Positions 1 to 9,660 of a stretch of 62,000 nt of DNA are shown here, in pieces (positions within the stretch are counted from its first letter, which is position 1; each line of letters starts with the position of its first letter). Made by a program: the position numbers and the translations under genes. The notes under the pieces were generated by a model. That model had not been told where the DNA came from. It saw only the letters and a list, made by a program, of their open reading frames with translations, and did no database searches. The stretch is from assembly GCA_015680685.1 (NCBI GenBank), contig MNCI01009293.1, forward strand, positions 159,026 to 221,025. The letters are read 5' to 3'. This DNA is from Gnetum montanum. Its lineage: Eukaryota; Streptophyta; Gnetopsida; Gnetales; Gnetaceae.

Positions 1-686
1 TCGCAGCCTATAAATACCCCAGTTGACAAAGATACAGGGGTTGGAAAATCAAAGAGGCAAAGGCATTTTTCTGAGCACTTGAGCACTTATCACTTTTGGA
101 GCAAAGATACAGAGAGTAGCGCTTCGGCAATTGACAACATCACCTTATGGCAGAGACAGAGCATAGTTCGCTTTGAGCACCGGCGATAGGAGCAATCGTG
201 CTGCTGGGGAAAGTTCTATCGGTCAGAAATAGTTGATCGGTAGACCTCGAAGCTTAATTTTCCTTGCATCCCAGCTTTGGCCCACGAGGTAGATCGGATT
301 CCTGCTTGGACAGTTTTCTTGTTGTTTCGTGCTTACCTTACATCGAGCAATCGGGGTCTCCCCAGTGTAATTTCTCATACAAAATATACATTTTTCCAAG
401 TCAAGGCGTAGATCTTGAAACTACGTGTTTCTCTTATGCTAGCCTTCTCTTATCGCGTGTAGCATTATCTTCGTTGCAATTCGTCTACGTCATTTTTTCC
501 TCGTTTTGCGATTTCTCGAATCAGATCGTTCCACGAGACATCCATCGGTTTACTGATTAGTAAGTCCCTGTCTGATCGACAAGACCATTCAGGGTGCCGC
601 GGATTCGTTTTTCCAGCATAGCCCTCACACGGATCCGTGGTTAAAACTATGTACGTGGAATTTTGCCGATGTTTTCCGTCGTTACA
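1..686 (+). mobile_element. Partial Tat-type LTR (3' part), CpG-rich
   Basis: The segment opens at a TATA box (TATAAATA, 9-16) followed by a G-rich stretch and then GAGCACTTGAGCACTT. This parallels the post-TATA part of the LTR at 7374-8816. Its 3' third (AGTCCCTGTCTGATCGAC, then GACCATTCAGGG and GCATAGCCCTCACACGGATC) matches the same stretch in the LTRs of D and E. The end is placed at GTTACA by analogy with solo LTR E, which ends ATTACA. It keeps dozens of CpG sites, unlike everything downstream, so it is probably the youngest sequence in the window. It could be a 3' LTR or a solo LTR; the 5' part lies outside the window. The 98-codon ORF at 264-560 within it has no recognisable domain. Confidence 0.6.
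9..16 (+). promoter_or_regulatory. TATA box of the partial LTR
   Basis: TATAAATA followed by CCCC. The same TATAAATACCC-type box is present in the C1, D and E LTRs. Confidence 0.45.
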
Positions 687-1479
687 ACTACTATGGTAGC
701 CAGAGTGGTGGTGGTAGTCCCTTCCCAGGGTAGGCTACCTCTAAAACCTAAAACCCCAAGGTACACAATGTGAAAGAGAAAAAATTACAGGCTAATGTGT
801 AGCACATTTACCTTGTCAACGACATCTCTCTCTGGTCCTCTATGAATGCTCTAGGAAGGTGCCTCAATGCATGTTCTCCCTCATCCACGTTGGTGATGCT
901 AGGATGTTAGCATTCACTGCAACGTGTAATGGTCGATGGTGTCTATGCTCTTGCTTTTCTCTTCTTCATTACTATGCTCTAACTCCCTTCACTTTGGTTG
1001 CGCTACGCTTGGTGATTACTCATTTTAACTTTTGAAAATGATAGGTTCACTATGGTAAAAACTCCTATTTACACTTTTCCAGGGTGATGGACATGTCACC
1101 CACTCAAGTACTGTCCCATGTCCTATGCATAACATGGGACAAGTGTAGCACCCAGAGTTAGAAAATTTTTCTAACTTTTCTAGCGTTTCCAGACTTAGAA
1201 AATTTTTTACATTTTTTCTAATTGCCTAGTAAATGCCTAGCCTAATCCCACATTCAAAACCTTCCCAACCTTGCATCCCACATAGTCCATGGTCCACTAT
1301 AACCTTAAATTGGTAATCCTATGGCCTTCCAAGACCTCAAAATTAGTTGCCACACTTGCTTACTTGATCCCACAATCACAAAATTAGGCAAATTTCTTAT
1401 AGCATTATCTTCCTTATCTTATGCATCTTACTTTATTAAGATAGATGCTACTTGATATTTCTTTAGATATTTTGTAGGA
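687..1479. other. Unassigned stretch, no gene seen
   Basis: There is no long ORF and no similarity to the gag regions of the other elements. A GTGG-rich stretch follows the LTR end directly. 1112-1141 holds a 9-bp perfect inverted repeat (TGTCCCATG / CATGGGACA, 12-nt loop). Part of it may be leader sequence of C1, but I cannot show this. Confidence 0.4.
1112..1141. repeat. 9-bp inverted repeat (hairpin)
   Basis: Arms TGTCCCATG (1112-1120) and CATGGGACA (1133-1141) flank a 12-nt loop. A related TCCCATGTCC...ACATGG dyad occurs in the U3 of the D LTRs (near 37880-37905 and 43790-43810), which suggests this stretch derives from a Tat LTR or leader. Confidence 0.5.
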
Positions 1480-1679
1480 TTCTTGATAGGATTGCAACAT
1501 GAATGCATATGAGCAGCTTCATTTACCCTTGGTCTTGACTAGACCCTATCGCAATTCCATACAATGCATAAACATTGAATTCCTAGACTTTGAGCCCATG
1601 GCTTATGACATAAATGTAGCATCCCTAAAGGCATCCTTATATTGACTAGACCATCTAGTCAAAGCTCTAGACCTAGAGG

Positions 1680-2690
1680 AAAATGATGTAACTAAGGATC
1701 TCCTCATTGAAGTCCTTGTAGTAACACATAAAGGCAAGGTGAAGACATTAAAACTTAGCTCCTTGTTAGAGCCTCAACTCAAACAAAGCATTACTAAATT
1801 TCTCAATGATAACATCAAGGCATTTGCATGGTCCTACAAGGATATGCCTAGCTTGGACCCTCACATAATATAACAAAACATTATCCTTTATCCTTATGTG
1901 AAGCTAGTTAAACAAAAAGCTCATAAGGTCAAGCCTGAGGTGGCATTGGTTGTTCATGATGAAATCACCAAACTTTACAAGCCTAGTTTCATCTAGGTAG
2001 TTGAATACATAGAGTCAATTTCAAATATCATACTTGTCTCTAAGAAAAATAGAAGTATACACATGGGGGGAGACTTTTGGGACTTGAATAAGGAGACCAT
2101 CAAAGATGATTTCCCATTGCCTAGTATTGACCAACTCATTAATACTATGGCTAGTCATGCCTTGTTGTCCTTCATGGATGGGTTCTCAAGGTATAACCAA
2201 ATTCGAATGAACCTAGAGCACCAACTCAGCACAACCTTCATAGCCCCTTAGGGTACATTTTGCTATACAATGATGCATTTTGGACTAAAAAATGTAGGAG
2301 CAATCTGCCAATGTGCAATGACATATATCTTTAGTGATTATATACTAGACTTGCTCAATGACTACGTCGACGACATAGCAGTTAATTCCAAGGTAGCTCA
2401 CAACCATGCAGATGACCTAGACCATGTCCTTAAATGTTGCCTTAGACATGAACTTAGGATAAATCCCAAGAAGTATGTCTTTGGTGCCAAGACCAGTTGC
2501 ATGCTAGGCTTTGTAGTATTAGAAGTAGGTATATGTGTAGATCCCAATAAGGTTAAGACTATCACCAACTTTGCACCCCCAAAAAACCTTAAGAAACTAC
2601 ATGGGTTATAAGGAAAACTACAATTGATATGTTCGTTTGTCACACAGTTGGATAATATGTTGCAGCCAATGCAACATTTTCTCAAAAAGG
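1680..2690 (+). pseudogene. pol: C1 reverse transcriptase (decayed)
   Basis: One reading frame (frame 2) runs through the region with in-frame stops but no frameshift. Landmarks: the PR-RT linker KAFAWSYKDMPSLDP near 1820; the palm motif FPLPSIDQL at about 2112; FMDGFSRYNQI near 2175; the catalytic box YVDDI near 2371; and NPKKYVFGA with LGFVVLEVGICVDPNKV downstream. YVDDI stands where most plant gypsy elements have YxDDI/F, so the catalytic Asp pair is retained. The stop at 2252 interrupts an otherwise standard PxGTF motif, consistent with CAA to TAA. Family assignment is firm; function is lost. Confidence 0.88.
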
Positions 2691-3170
2691 GAGTCCACTT
2701 TGACTGGACAGCTCAATGCCAAGAGGCATTTGACAACCTTAAGAAAGAGCTAGCTCAACTTCCAACAGTCTACCCTTCAAAAGGAGATAAGCCATTTTAC
2801 ATTTTCCTTGCAACCTTAAATGCATCCATTTCTTCTCTACTTTGCCAAAAGTGAGACAATGGCTTAGAGGTCCTTGTTTACTACTTAAGCCATGCATTAG
2901 TGGCCCATGAAGCAAAATATAATGATGTAGAGAAGAACTACCTCACCTTAGTGTTTGCACTTAAGAAGTATAGACATTATCTTTTCCGTAGCCAAGTTAA
3001 TATTATTTGCAAAAGTAATGTACTTCAGGCCATTACTACAAACATATACAAAAGTAGTTGAATTGCATGGTGGAAACCAATAACTATAGATTTTAACTTG
3101 CACTACATAGCACAAGCATCCACAAAAGGTTAAGCAATAGCCACACAACTTACGGTTTCTCAAATAGACG
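2691..3170 (+). pseudogene. pol: C1 retroviral-type RNase H (decayed)
   Basis: It follows RT in the same frame. Visible are FDWTAQCQEAFDNLK at about 2700 (the usual W-x-CQ-AF-LK entry to RNase H), then a degenerate core at about 2810 reading TLNASISSLLCQ where gypsy elements usually have TDAS. Next come VEKNYLTLVFALKKYRHYL near 2930 and the connection segment. A degenerate first RNase H accompanied by an added second one is typical of Tat elements. Stops occur at 2855 and near 3058. Confidence 0.78.
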
Positions 3171-3224
3171 ATCAAGTGACAATAGATCTAGAATTTCTAG
3201 ATGAGCATGTCAATAGCATAAGCC

Positions 3225-3560
3225 AAGTGCCTACAAACTTTGAGGTGATTTTACACTTTGATGGTGCTTCAACCTCACAAGGGGGTAGTGCTGCTATAGT
3301 CATCATGTTTCTCTTTGGGGATATTTGACCCTTCATGCATCACTTGACATTTCCTTACACCAAAAATGTTGTAGAGTATGAAGGTCACCTCAGAGGTGTC
3401 TTAGTAGCCCATAATCTAGGAATCTACAAGATAGTAATTTGAGGTGATTTGTAGCTTGTTGTCAACCAAATTATAGAGGTTTACGCTTGGAAGGTACAAC
3501 ATTTACAACCTTACTGTGACTTGGAAAAACACCTACTCAAGCAATTTGCAACCGTAGATG
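3225..3560 (+). pseudogene. pol: C1 archaeal-type RNase H (aRNH), Tat hallmark
   Basis: Still in frame 2, the reading gives LHFDGASTSQGGSAAIVI at about 3254, then NVVEYEGHLRGVLVAHNLGI near 3366 and a GD pair where the second catalytic Asp would lie. FDG-S-x-GG-A-G-(I/V)-V and the (N/T)-x-x-EYE-L-A pattern are typical of the additional RNase H of Tat elements. Stops interrupt it near 3328, 3440 and 3452. The domain call is strong because order and spacing agree with the family. Confidence 0.8.
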
Positions 3561-3756
3561 TCCAACATGTTCCATATAATGAGAATGCCATTGCTAACAC
3601 ATTAGCCACCTTAGCCTTAAGCATAACACCCAAAATTTTTTCTACCTTACTCGCTTTGATAATAGATTGCACTGAACCTATTACTCAAACAACAAGCATT
3701 GTAACCATAGCCATGATAAGCACAGCTAATGCCCAAGAGTGGTATGATGACATTAA

Positions 3757-4251
3757 GACATACCTCTAATAGGGTGATCCTTTGCAACACTTAACTACTA
3801 CCCAAAAAGATGTAGTGCGAAAATGATTGTGGGAGTATGTCCTTGTAGGTGATAGCACTTTATGTTGCAAATCCTATGACAAAATACTACTAACCTGTGT
3901 TAGCTCTAGCAAAGTGCAAACAATTGTTGATCAAGTCCATGAAGGACTATGTAGAGGCCACATAGCACCTAGGGTAATGGTAGCAAAAATTAGACACTTA
4001 GTCTTCTATTGGCTGTACATGGAGTGTGATTACATTTCCAAGGTCAAAATGGGTGATGTGTGTTAACGACATGGCAACTTAATGCACATGCCACCCATTG
4101 AACTACATACTACATAGATCATGTGGCCATTCCAATATTGGGGGTTGGACATCATAGGACCTATCATGCCTAAGTTTTTTAAAGGACATAGCTTCATCAT
4201 AACTGCAATTGAATACTTTACCAAGTGGGTTGAAGCCATTCACCTTAGGAA
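3757..4251 (+). repeat. 495-bp tandem duplication, copy 1
   Basis: GACATACC followed by AATAGGGTGA recurs exactly 495 bp later. The two copies align without large gaps through the integrase zinc finger to the CTTAGGAAGA boundary and differ at many scattered positions, so the event is old. The length is 165 codons, so the frame is kept. Confidence 0.85.
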
Positions 4252-4746
4252 GACATACCACCAATAGGGTGAGCCTCTACAACACTTAACCATTGACCAA
4301 AAAGATGCAGTTTGAAAATGATCACGGTGGTATGTACTTGTAGGTGATAGCACTTTATGTTGTAGATCCTATGACAGAATACTACTAACCTACGTTAGCT
4401 ATAATGAAGTGCAAATGATTGTTGACCAAGTCCATGAGGGACTATGTGGAGGCCACATAGCACCCAGGTCAATGGTAGCCAAAATCATATGCTTAGGTTA
4501 CTATTGGCCTTACATGGAGCGTGATTGCATTTCCAAGGTTAGAACATGTGATGTGTGTGAATGACATGGCAACTTAATGCATATGTCGCCCGTTGAACTG
4601 CATACTACACAGATCACATGGTCATTCCAATGTTGGGGTTTGGACATCGTAGGACCTATCACACCTAATTCTTTTGTAGGACATAGCTTCATCATAACTA
4701 CAACTTAATACTTTACCAAGTGGGTTGAAGCTATTCCCCTTAGGAA
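4252..4746 (+). repeat. 495-bp tandem duplication, copy 2
   Basis: Second copy of the repeat starting at 3757. It runs from GACATACCACC through the zinc finger to CCCCTTAGGAAGA, after which the integrase core continues uniquely. Confidence 0.85.
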
Positions 4747-5515
4747 GATGACCTCACGATAGGTTTTCAAATTTATTTTAGATAACATAGTGACCCAATT
4801 TGGTCTACTCATGACTATAGTCATAGATAATAGGCCATAATTTAGCAATGTAGAAACCAAAGCCTTTTGCAAACACCTTGGCATCAAAAATTCCTTTTCA
4901 TTACCATACTACCCATAGGTGAATGGCCAAGTGAAGGCTACAAAAAAGGTCATTATCAACCTTCTAAAGAAGATGCTTAGCAACAACAAATAATGATGGC
5001 ATGAATAGCTAGTCTATATGCTATGGGCCTATCGCAGAACATGTAGAATAGCAACAGGTAAGATGCCATATAGTCTTGTGTATGGATTTGAAACAACATT
5101 ACCTCTTGAATTATAGGTCCCATCACTCCACATGATCCTCTTGAGATTTATTGATGAGGTCTAGAACAATGAGTTGAGAATCATTAACCTCAACTCTATA
5201 GAGGAGGAGCACATGAAAATACTTGATCACATCAAGTGGTACCAAGAAAAGCAATGACAAAAGCACCATCAAAATTAGCATAAACACCTGATCAAGAAAG
5301 GGGAATTGGTCCTCAAGGTCATTCATGAACCTGTAGAAAAATTCTTAGCCAATTAGGAAGGGCCTTTCTTAGTCACAAAGGCCTATGACAATGGAGCACT
5401 TAAGCTTGCTGATCTCAATGGCAATGAATTTGCAACCCCGATCAACCATTCAAATCTCAAGCGCTAGTACATCTAACATGCATCATTGACATAAGCAAGG
5501 TAAGTAGAACATTTA

Positions 5516-5830
5516 CTATGATGATAAATTGGCACAGAATGTCTGCTATGATATTAAACTAGCATAGAACATTTGCTATGATGTTAAACTAGCATAGAGC
5601 ATGCTTGGGCTATGACATTAAACTAGCACCCATAGTATGGTCTGCTATGACCTTAAACTAGCAATCCACCATCCGCTATGATGTTAAACTAGCACAACGG
5701 TCTGGTAAGACCTTAAACTTGCACATCATGATCTGCGAGAACCTTAAACTAGATCCATGGTTTGCTAGGAACTTAAACTAATAAAACATGTGGTTTCCCA
5801 GGATCATAAATTGGGTTCAAAGTTTAGCTT
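5516..5830 (+). repeat. Minisatellite with TATGATGTTAAACTAGCA core (C1)
   Basis: About nine degenerate units of roughly 30-40 bp, each built on CTATGA(Y)NTTAAACTAGCA. The same core recurs in the 3' region of D (42080-42300) and inside D gag (40158-40250). It lies directly after the integrase C-terminus. Confidence 0.8.
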
Positions 5831-7356
5831 CCACAGTTTAACACACATCGTTCTGTGGACAAGTGAGCATGAATACTTCCAACCCTCTATTGCCTGTCCA
5901 CACTCTCAGGTAGGATGGGGTGAAGCATTGCACTTTTAGAATGAATTTCACATCATCAAGAAAAAATCCTCTAGAACATTTGTAGCATCATTGCCCTCAA
6001 CATTTTACTGGTCTTCCAGAGATGCCTTCAGGAATCTTTTTGACCTTCCAAAGCTACTACTAACATCACTAGTCATCTTGGTTGGAGCTCTCATCATCAA
6101 CATCACTTCCTAGAGTACTAGTAGTACTATCACACAACCATAGCACTACCATACTCTAGCCCTCACCATTGCCTAGGCTGGGAAGAGCATTTAACAGGTT
6201 GGCTCCCTACCAATCTACTGGGTTACCTAACTCTTGTCCTTGTTAAGGACTCTCGAGCACCTACATGGCTAATGCCTTCAACCAGTTGGGTGGTCATTTC
6301 TAGTGTGACTGCTAGAGCTTTTGTAGCCTACTACCACTAGCACATGTAGTAGCCTTCCTACTTTGGACACTACATGCATCTGCCACTGACATAGCACTCA
6401 TAGCTCTTGCAGCACCTTTGCAAACAAGAGTTTGCTCTCATCTTATATGGTGTGGTTTTTTTTCTTATTTTCTTTGTGTTGCATTTGTAGGATGAAGCCT
6501 CAAGGATATTTGTTCAAGGTGTGTTTCATCATGGTGACAAGTCACCACATTGCTCTAATGTGTCCATTTTGACTTGCCAAGCTACTCAAGAGTGCACATC
6601 ACCATTATCCTATTATAGCCTATTCACATTTACCCATTTACCTTCCATTTTCCCGCATTCCCTACAACCTTCTCCAATGCGTATGACACCCTTCTTTCAG
6701 TTAACCATAGAACCCATGATGGATGTAACACAACTCATCCCATGGGGAGCCTTTGTAAGCTGGTCAAAGCTCAAGTAGATGTAATGCAACTCATCATAGG
6801 GAGGAAACACCTATCCTATAGATGTGACATGGTTGCCTCTAAAAAAATCTTGTTGAGTGACACGTAGTTCACCCGGCAACAAACATCTTCCAATTTTCAA
6901 AAAAAAAAAAAGACAAGAGACAAAAATTAAAAAAATTAAAAAAAGAAAAATGGGACAAAACCAAGTACCTAAGTAAAACTAGCAAAGTTGCTATTTCGTA
7001 ACTGATCCAACCCTGGATCCACCATCTCACAAGCACACCGACGAGAGGTTAAAATCATTGGGGTAGGCCATCTCCATATGTTGACTCCCTCACAAACACT
7101 ACAAGGAGGAATCATGATTTGGCAATAAGCCATCATGATGCCAGATCCTACAACTGCATGCACAATAAGCATCCTTCCCACTTGTTATCCCTTGGTCAAT
7201 CTCCTTAACCTACTCCCTATCATACTTTATTCCCTTAGCACTCCTGAGCATAGTGAAGTATTTTCTAATTGGGCACTAACGAGTAGTGTTTGTTTCTTAT
7301 TTACCATGGTATTTTTTATTCTTTGTCGACATCTCTCAGGCCACTCCTCTAAACAT
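5831..7356 (+). other. C1 3' region, noncoding
   Basis: No convincing ORF. It is collinear with 42300-43425 of D: GGATGAAGCCT near 6491 and CAAGTCACCACATTGCTCT near 6540 recur in D near 42600-42670. A short A-rich run lies at about 6898-6950. The ends converge on the shared CTTTGTCGACATCTCTCAGG (7321) just before the polypurine tract. Confidence 0.6.
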
Positions 7357-7360
7357 CAAC

Positions 7361-7369
7361 AAAGAGGGG
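7361..7369 (+). promoter_or_regulatory. C1 polypurine tract
   Basis: AAAGAGGGG lies four bases before the LTR start (TGAAACACC). The corresponding tract in D is AAATAGGGG at 43431-43439. This is the expected plus-strand primer site. Confidence 0.75.
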
Positions 7370-7399
7370 CCAATGAAACACCACCAATTTTGGGCTTTA

Positions 7400-8060
7400 G
7401 CACTTCAATTGCAAATTTGTCTAACTATCAAAACTTGGTAAATTCTTTTAAGTGTTGGTGCTACACTCCCCAACATAGCTAATGTAGCATGCATCAAGGC
7501 CTATTTTGCAAAATTTTCTAAGTGTCAACAGTAGCTACATGAAAATTTTTCTAAGCGTTCTCCTATGCTCTCACTTTGCTTGCTATGCTCCAAAGCATGG
7601 CCAGTGTAGCACATACTTCCATGACTAGTTTTCCCAAGTGCCAAGCTAGAGGTTGTCAAGATTTCTTGGGATGGAAGAAATAGTTTGGAAAATTTTCTAT
7701 CTCTTGGGTTGCTATGCTTCCTAGCGTAGCCAACATAGCCCACCTTTTAGTGCCTAGTTTTGCCTAAGTGTTAGGAAAGAAGCTATCAAGTTAGCTTAGC
7801 ATGGAAGAGAGATTTTACAAATTTTCTAACTCTTGACGCTACCTCTCCTACTACACCCTAGAGCATAGCTAGTATACCATGAAGGAAGACTATTGATTTT
7901 GTCAAATTTTGGCTAAGTATCCTTGCTATGCTCCAAAGCATAGCCAACGTAACCAGTGTTGAACATCAAAATTTTGCAAAATTTGACTAAGTGATATGTT
8001 ATGCTCTAGATCATTGCCAATGTGACACTAAAGAAAAGCCTTTGACAACCTCAAAAAGCC
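7400..8060 (+). repeat. U3 tandem repeats with GCTATGCT dyads (C1 LTR)
   Basis: Repeated units share AAATTTTCTAACTCTTG-like and GCCAAG/TGCTAG-like blocks. Each unit ends in an imperfect dyad built from GCTATGCT and AGCATAGC. The best dyad is perfect: 8-bp arms around CCAA at 7925-7944. Confidence 0.7.
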
Positions 8061-8474
8061 TCCAGAACTCAACATTAGCCTTTGTCTCAACTTTGACATT
8101 CCTTTGACAAGCAAGGTTAACAATTTGTATCTCTTTTGCATCCCCATTGATCCCCAAAATTGCACCTATGCTTGACCCTACTCAAAAAAGGGGAAGACAT
8201 AGTCTTGGAGCATAGCCTCGAAGTTGCATTATTTTATATTATTTGCAAGTACATTGCTATCATTCAAAATTTGACACATGCATTCTTGGAAGTGTAGTCA
8301 CAATTCAATAGTCTCTAGGGATCTATTGCAGTACTCTACAGTGTAGCACTTTGTTACTCTCATGGAAGCATAGCAAGGGTTAGCATAGCATCATCTACCC
8401 TCATGCCATGTGACACTTGATTTGCATGTTGTGCCATGTGGTGCCCAATCCACATTTTACACTAAGCCTAGTCC

Positions 8475-8482
8475 TATAAATA
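8475..8482 (+). promoter_or_regulatory. TATA box, C1 3' LTR
   Basis: TATAAATA followed by CCC, about 340 bp before the LTR end. Confidence 0.6.
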
Positions 8483-8816
8483 CCCTAATGTTTAGCATTC
8501 TAGGGGGTTGGCAAATCAAAAGAGAATTGGGAATTTTGGCATTCTGAGCATTTCTGGCACTTTCACACTTAAGCACACATAACACTTTGGTGCATTACCA
8601 GATCCTATCAAACCATTGGTGTACACCATCTAGAATGCAGTTCACCACTACACTCGCACAAGATCATCTTAACACCTCATAAGTCTATATCTGATCCACA
8701 AGATAGTTTAGGGCACCCTGTCTTCATTTTCTAACATGACCCTCACATGGACTCGAGGTTAGGCTGTATGCCCACTAACCTCTCGGTGTTCTAGCCACTA
8801 ACATTTTTAGTTGCCA

Positions 8817-9660
8817 AAGGTTCCATCACATCCATGTCCAACGAAAAGGCATATATCATTGTAGAAGTTGACTACTGCACAAAATGAGCATAGGCAGTAG
8901 CCATTACTAATTGTACATCATCCACTTCTACTAGATTTTTACAACAAAATGTTGTAAATAGGTTTGGGGTGCAACATGTAGTAATCTTTGATAATTAAAC
9001 TCATTTCACAAATGCTAATTTTAGAAAATTGATGCAACACTTGGGGGTTGAACATAAATTAACAGCACCCTATCATCCTCAAGCCAATGGTTAAGCAAAG
9101 GTAACCAATAGGGAGATTACAAAGATTCTAACAAGGGTCATTAGCAAATATAGGAAATATTGGAGCACAAAACCCAATGATTCCCTATGGGCCTACCACT
9201 TAACATGAAAACTTCCTATTGGCTACTCTCTATGAGCTAGTATATGGAAAACCTCCAACACTCCCAATTCAATCTGAGCTTCGTACATGGTTAACAACCC
9301 ATGATCTAAATCTTGACCTAAGTTTAGCACAAAATGAAAGACTGATCAACCTTAATGTGCTAGATGAAAATTGATTGGTGGTCCTATTTTCAAATGAGGT
9401 GCACAAGGTATTCAATAAGCAATGTCATGACCTGAAAATTTGGAAAGTGAAATTTCAACTAGAAGATAAGGTTCTCTATTGGAACCCCACACACATATCC
9501 TAGAAGACAAAGTTTTAAACATTGTGGGAAGGACCTTATATAATTGATCAAACCTTTTCCTTTGGGGTCATGTTAATCTATAATCTTAAAAGTCCAAATA
9601 AAAATTAGTTGGTCAACATCCAACAATTAAAACCTTTTCTCAAATCAAGATAAGCTAGTA
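8817..9660 (+). pseudogene. pol: Element B integrase, core and C-terminus (decayed)
   Basis: Begins inside the catalytic core just after the GIDFMGP region: YIIVEVDYCTK near 8850, then NRFGVQHVVIFDN with a stop where DNGTHF is expected (8998). Next come YHPQANG-stop-AKVTNREITK at about 9070-9125, with Lys at the catalytic Glu position. The C-terminal domain reads LEDKVLYWNPTHI near 9461 and LWEGPYIIDQTFSFGVMLIY near 9517, closely matching element A. At least one frameshift lies near 9225. The N-terminal zinc finger is absent because C1 sits here. Confidence 0.88.

Larger units (their letters stand above)
3757..5470 (+). pseudogene. pol: C1 integrase (decayed, N-terminal half duplicated)
   Basis: The HHCC zinc-finger region appears twice because of a tandem duplication (3757-4251 and 4252-4746). 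The second copy keeps CDVC near 4550. The core has GLDIVGPI near 4640, FTKWVEAIP near 4713 and IDNRP near 4825, where family members have DNGxQF. The third acidic residue is replaced: NGQVKATKK at about 4922, with Lys for the catalytic Glu. The C-terminal part reads LKLADLNGNE near 5400. Several stops interrupt the frame. Catalysis would be lost even without the stops. Confidence 0.82.
1480..8816 (+). mobile_element. Tat-lineage Ty3/gypsy element C1 (5' incomplete)
   Basis: The order is RT, RNase H, archaeal-type RNase H, integrase, a repeat-bearing 3' region, a polypurine tract and a 3' LTR. The dual RNase H is the hallmark of the Tat group (Ogre/Retand relatives). No gag or primer-binding site was found upstream, so the 5' end is truncated or lost and the start given is approximate. 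The 3' end abuts the integrase of element B, whose reading frame picks up directly at 8817, so C1 inserted into B. The 5' flank of that insertion is not in the window. Confidence 0.8.
7374..8816 (+). mobile_element. C1 3' LTR (Tat type)
   Basis: It starts TGAAACACCACCAATTTTGG directly after the polypurine tract. The start matches the LTRs of D (37540, 43444) and E (59491). U3 carries four or five degenerate units of roughly 120-140 bp (7400-8060). TATA box at 8475-8482. The 3' part reads TAGGGCACCCTGTC, ACATGACCCTCACATGG and CTCTCGGTGTTCTAGCCAC, as in the other Tat LTRs. The end is placed at TTGCCA because the integrase of B resumes immediately after it. Confidence 0.82.

Noticed and set aside
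264-560. 98-codon ORF at the window start
   Set aside because: It lies wholly inside an LTR in a CpG-rich stretch, has no domain, and the other Tat LTRs do not conserve the frame.
687-730. TGGTAGCCAGAGTGG as a tRNA-iMet-type primer site after the first LTR
   Set aside because: It needs an insertion to match TGGTATCAGAGC and differs from the D primer site type, so chance is likely.
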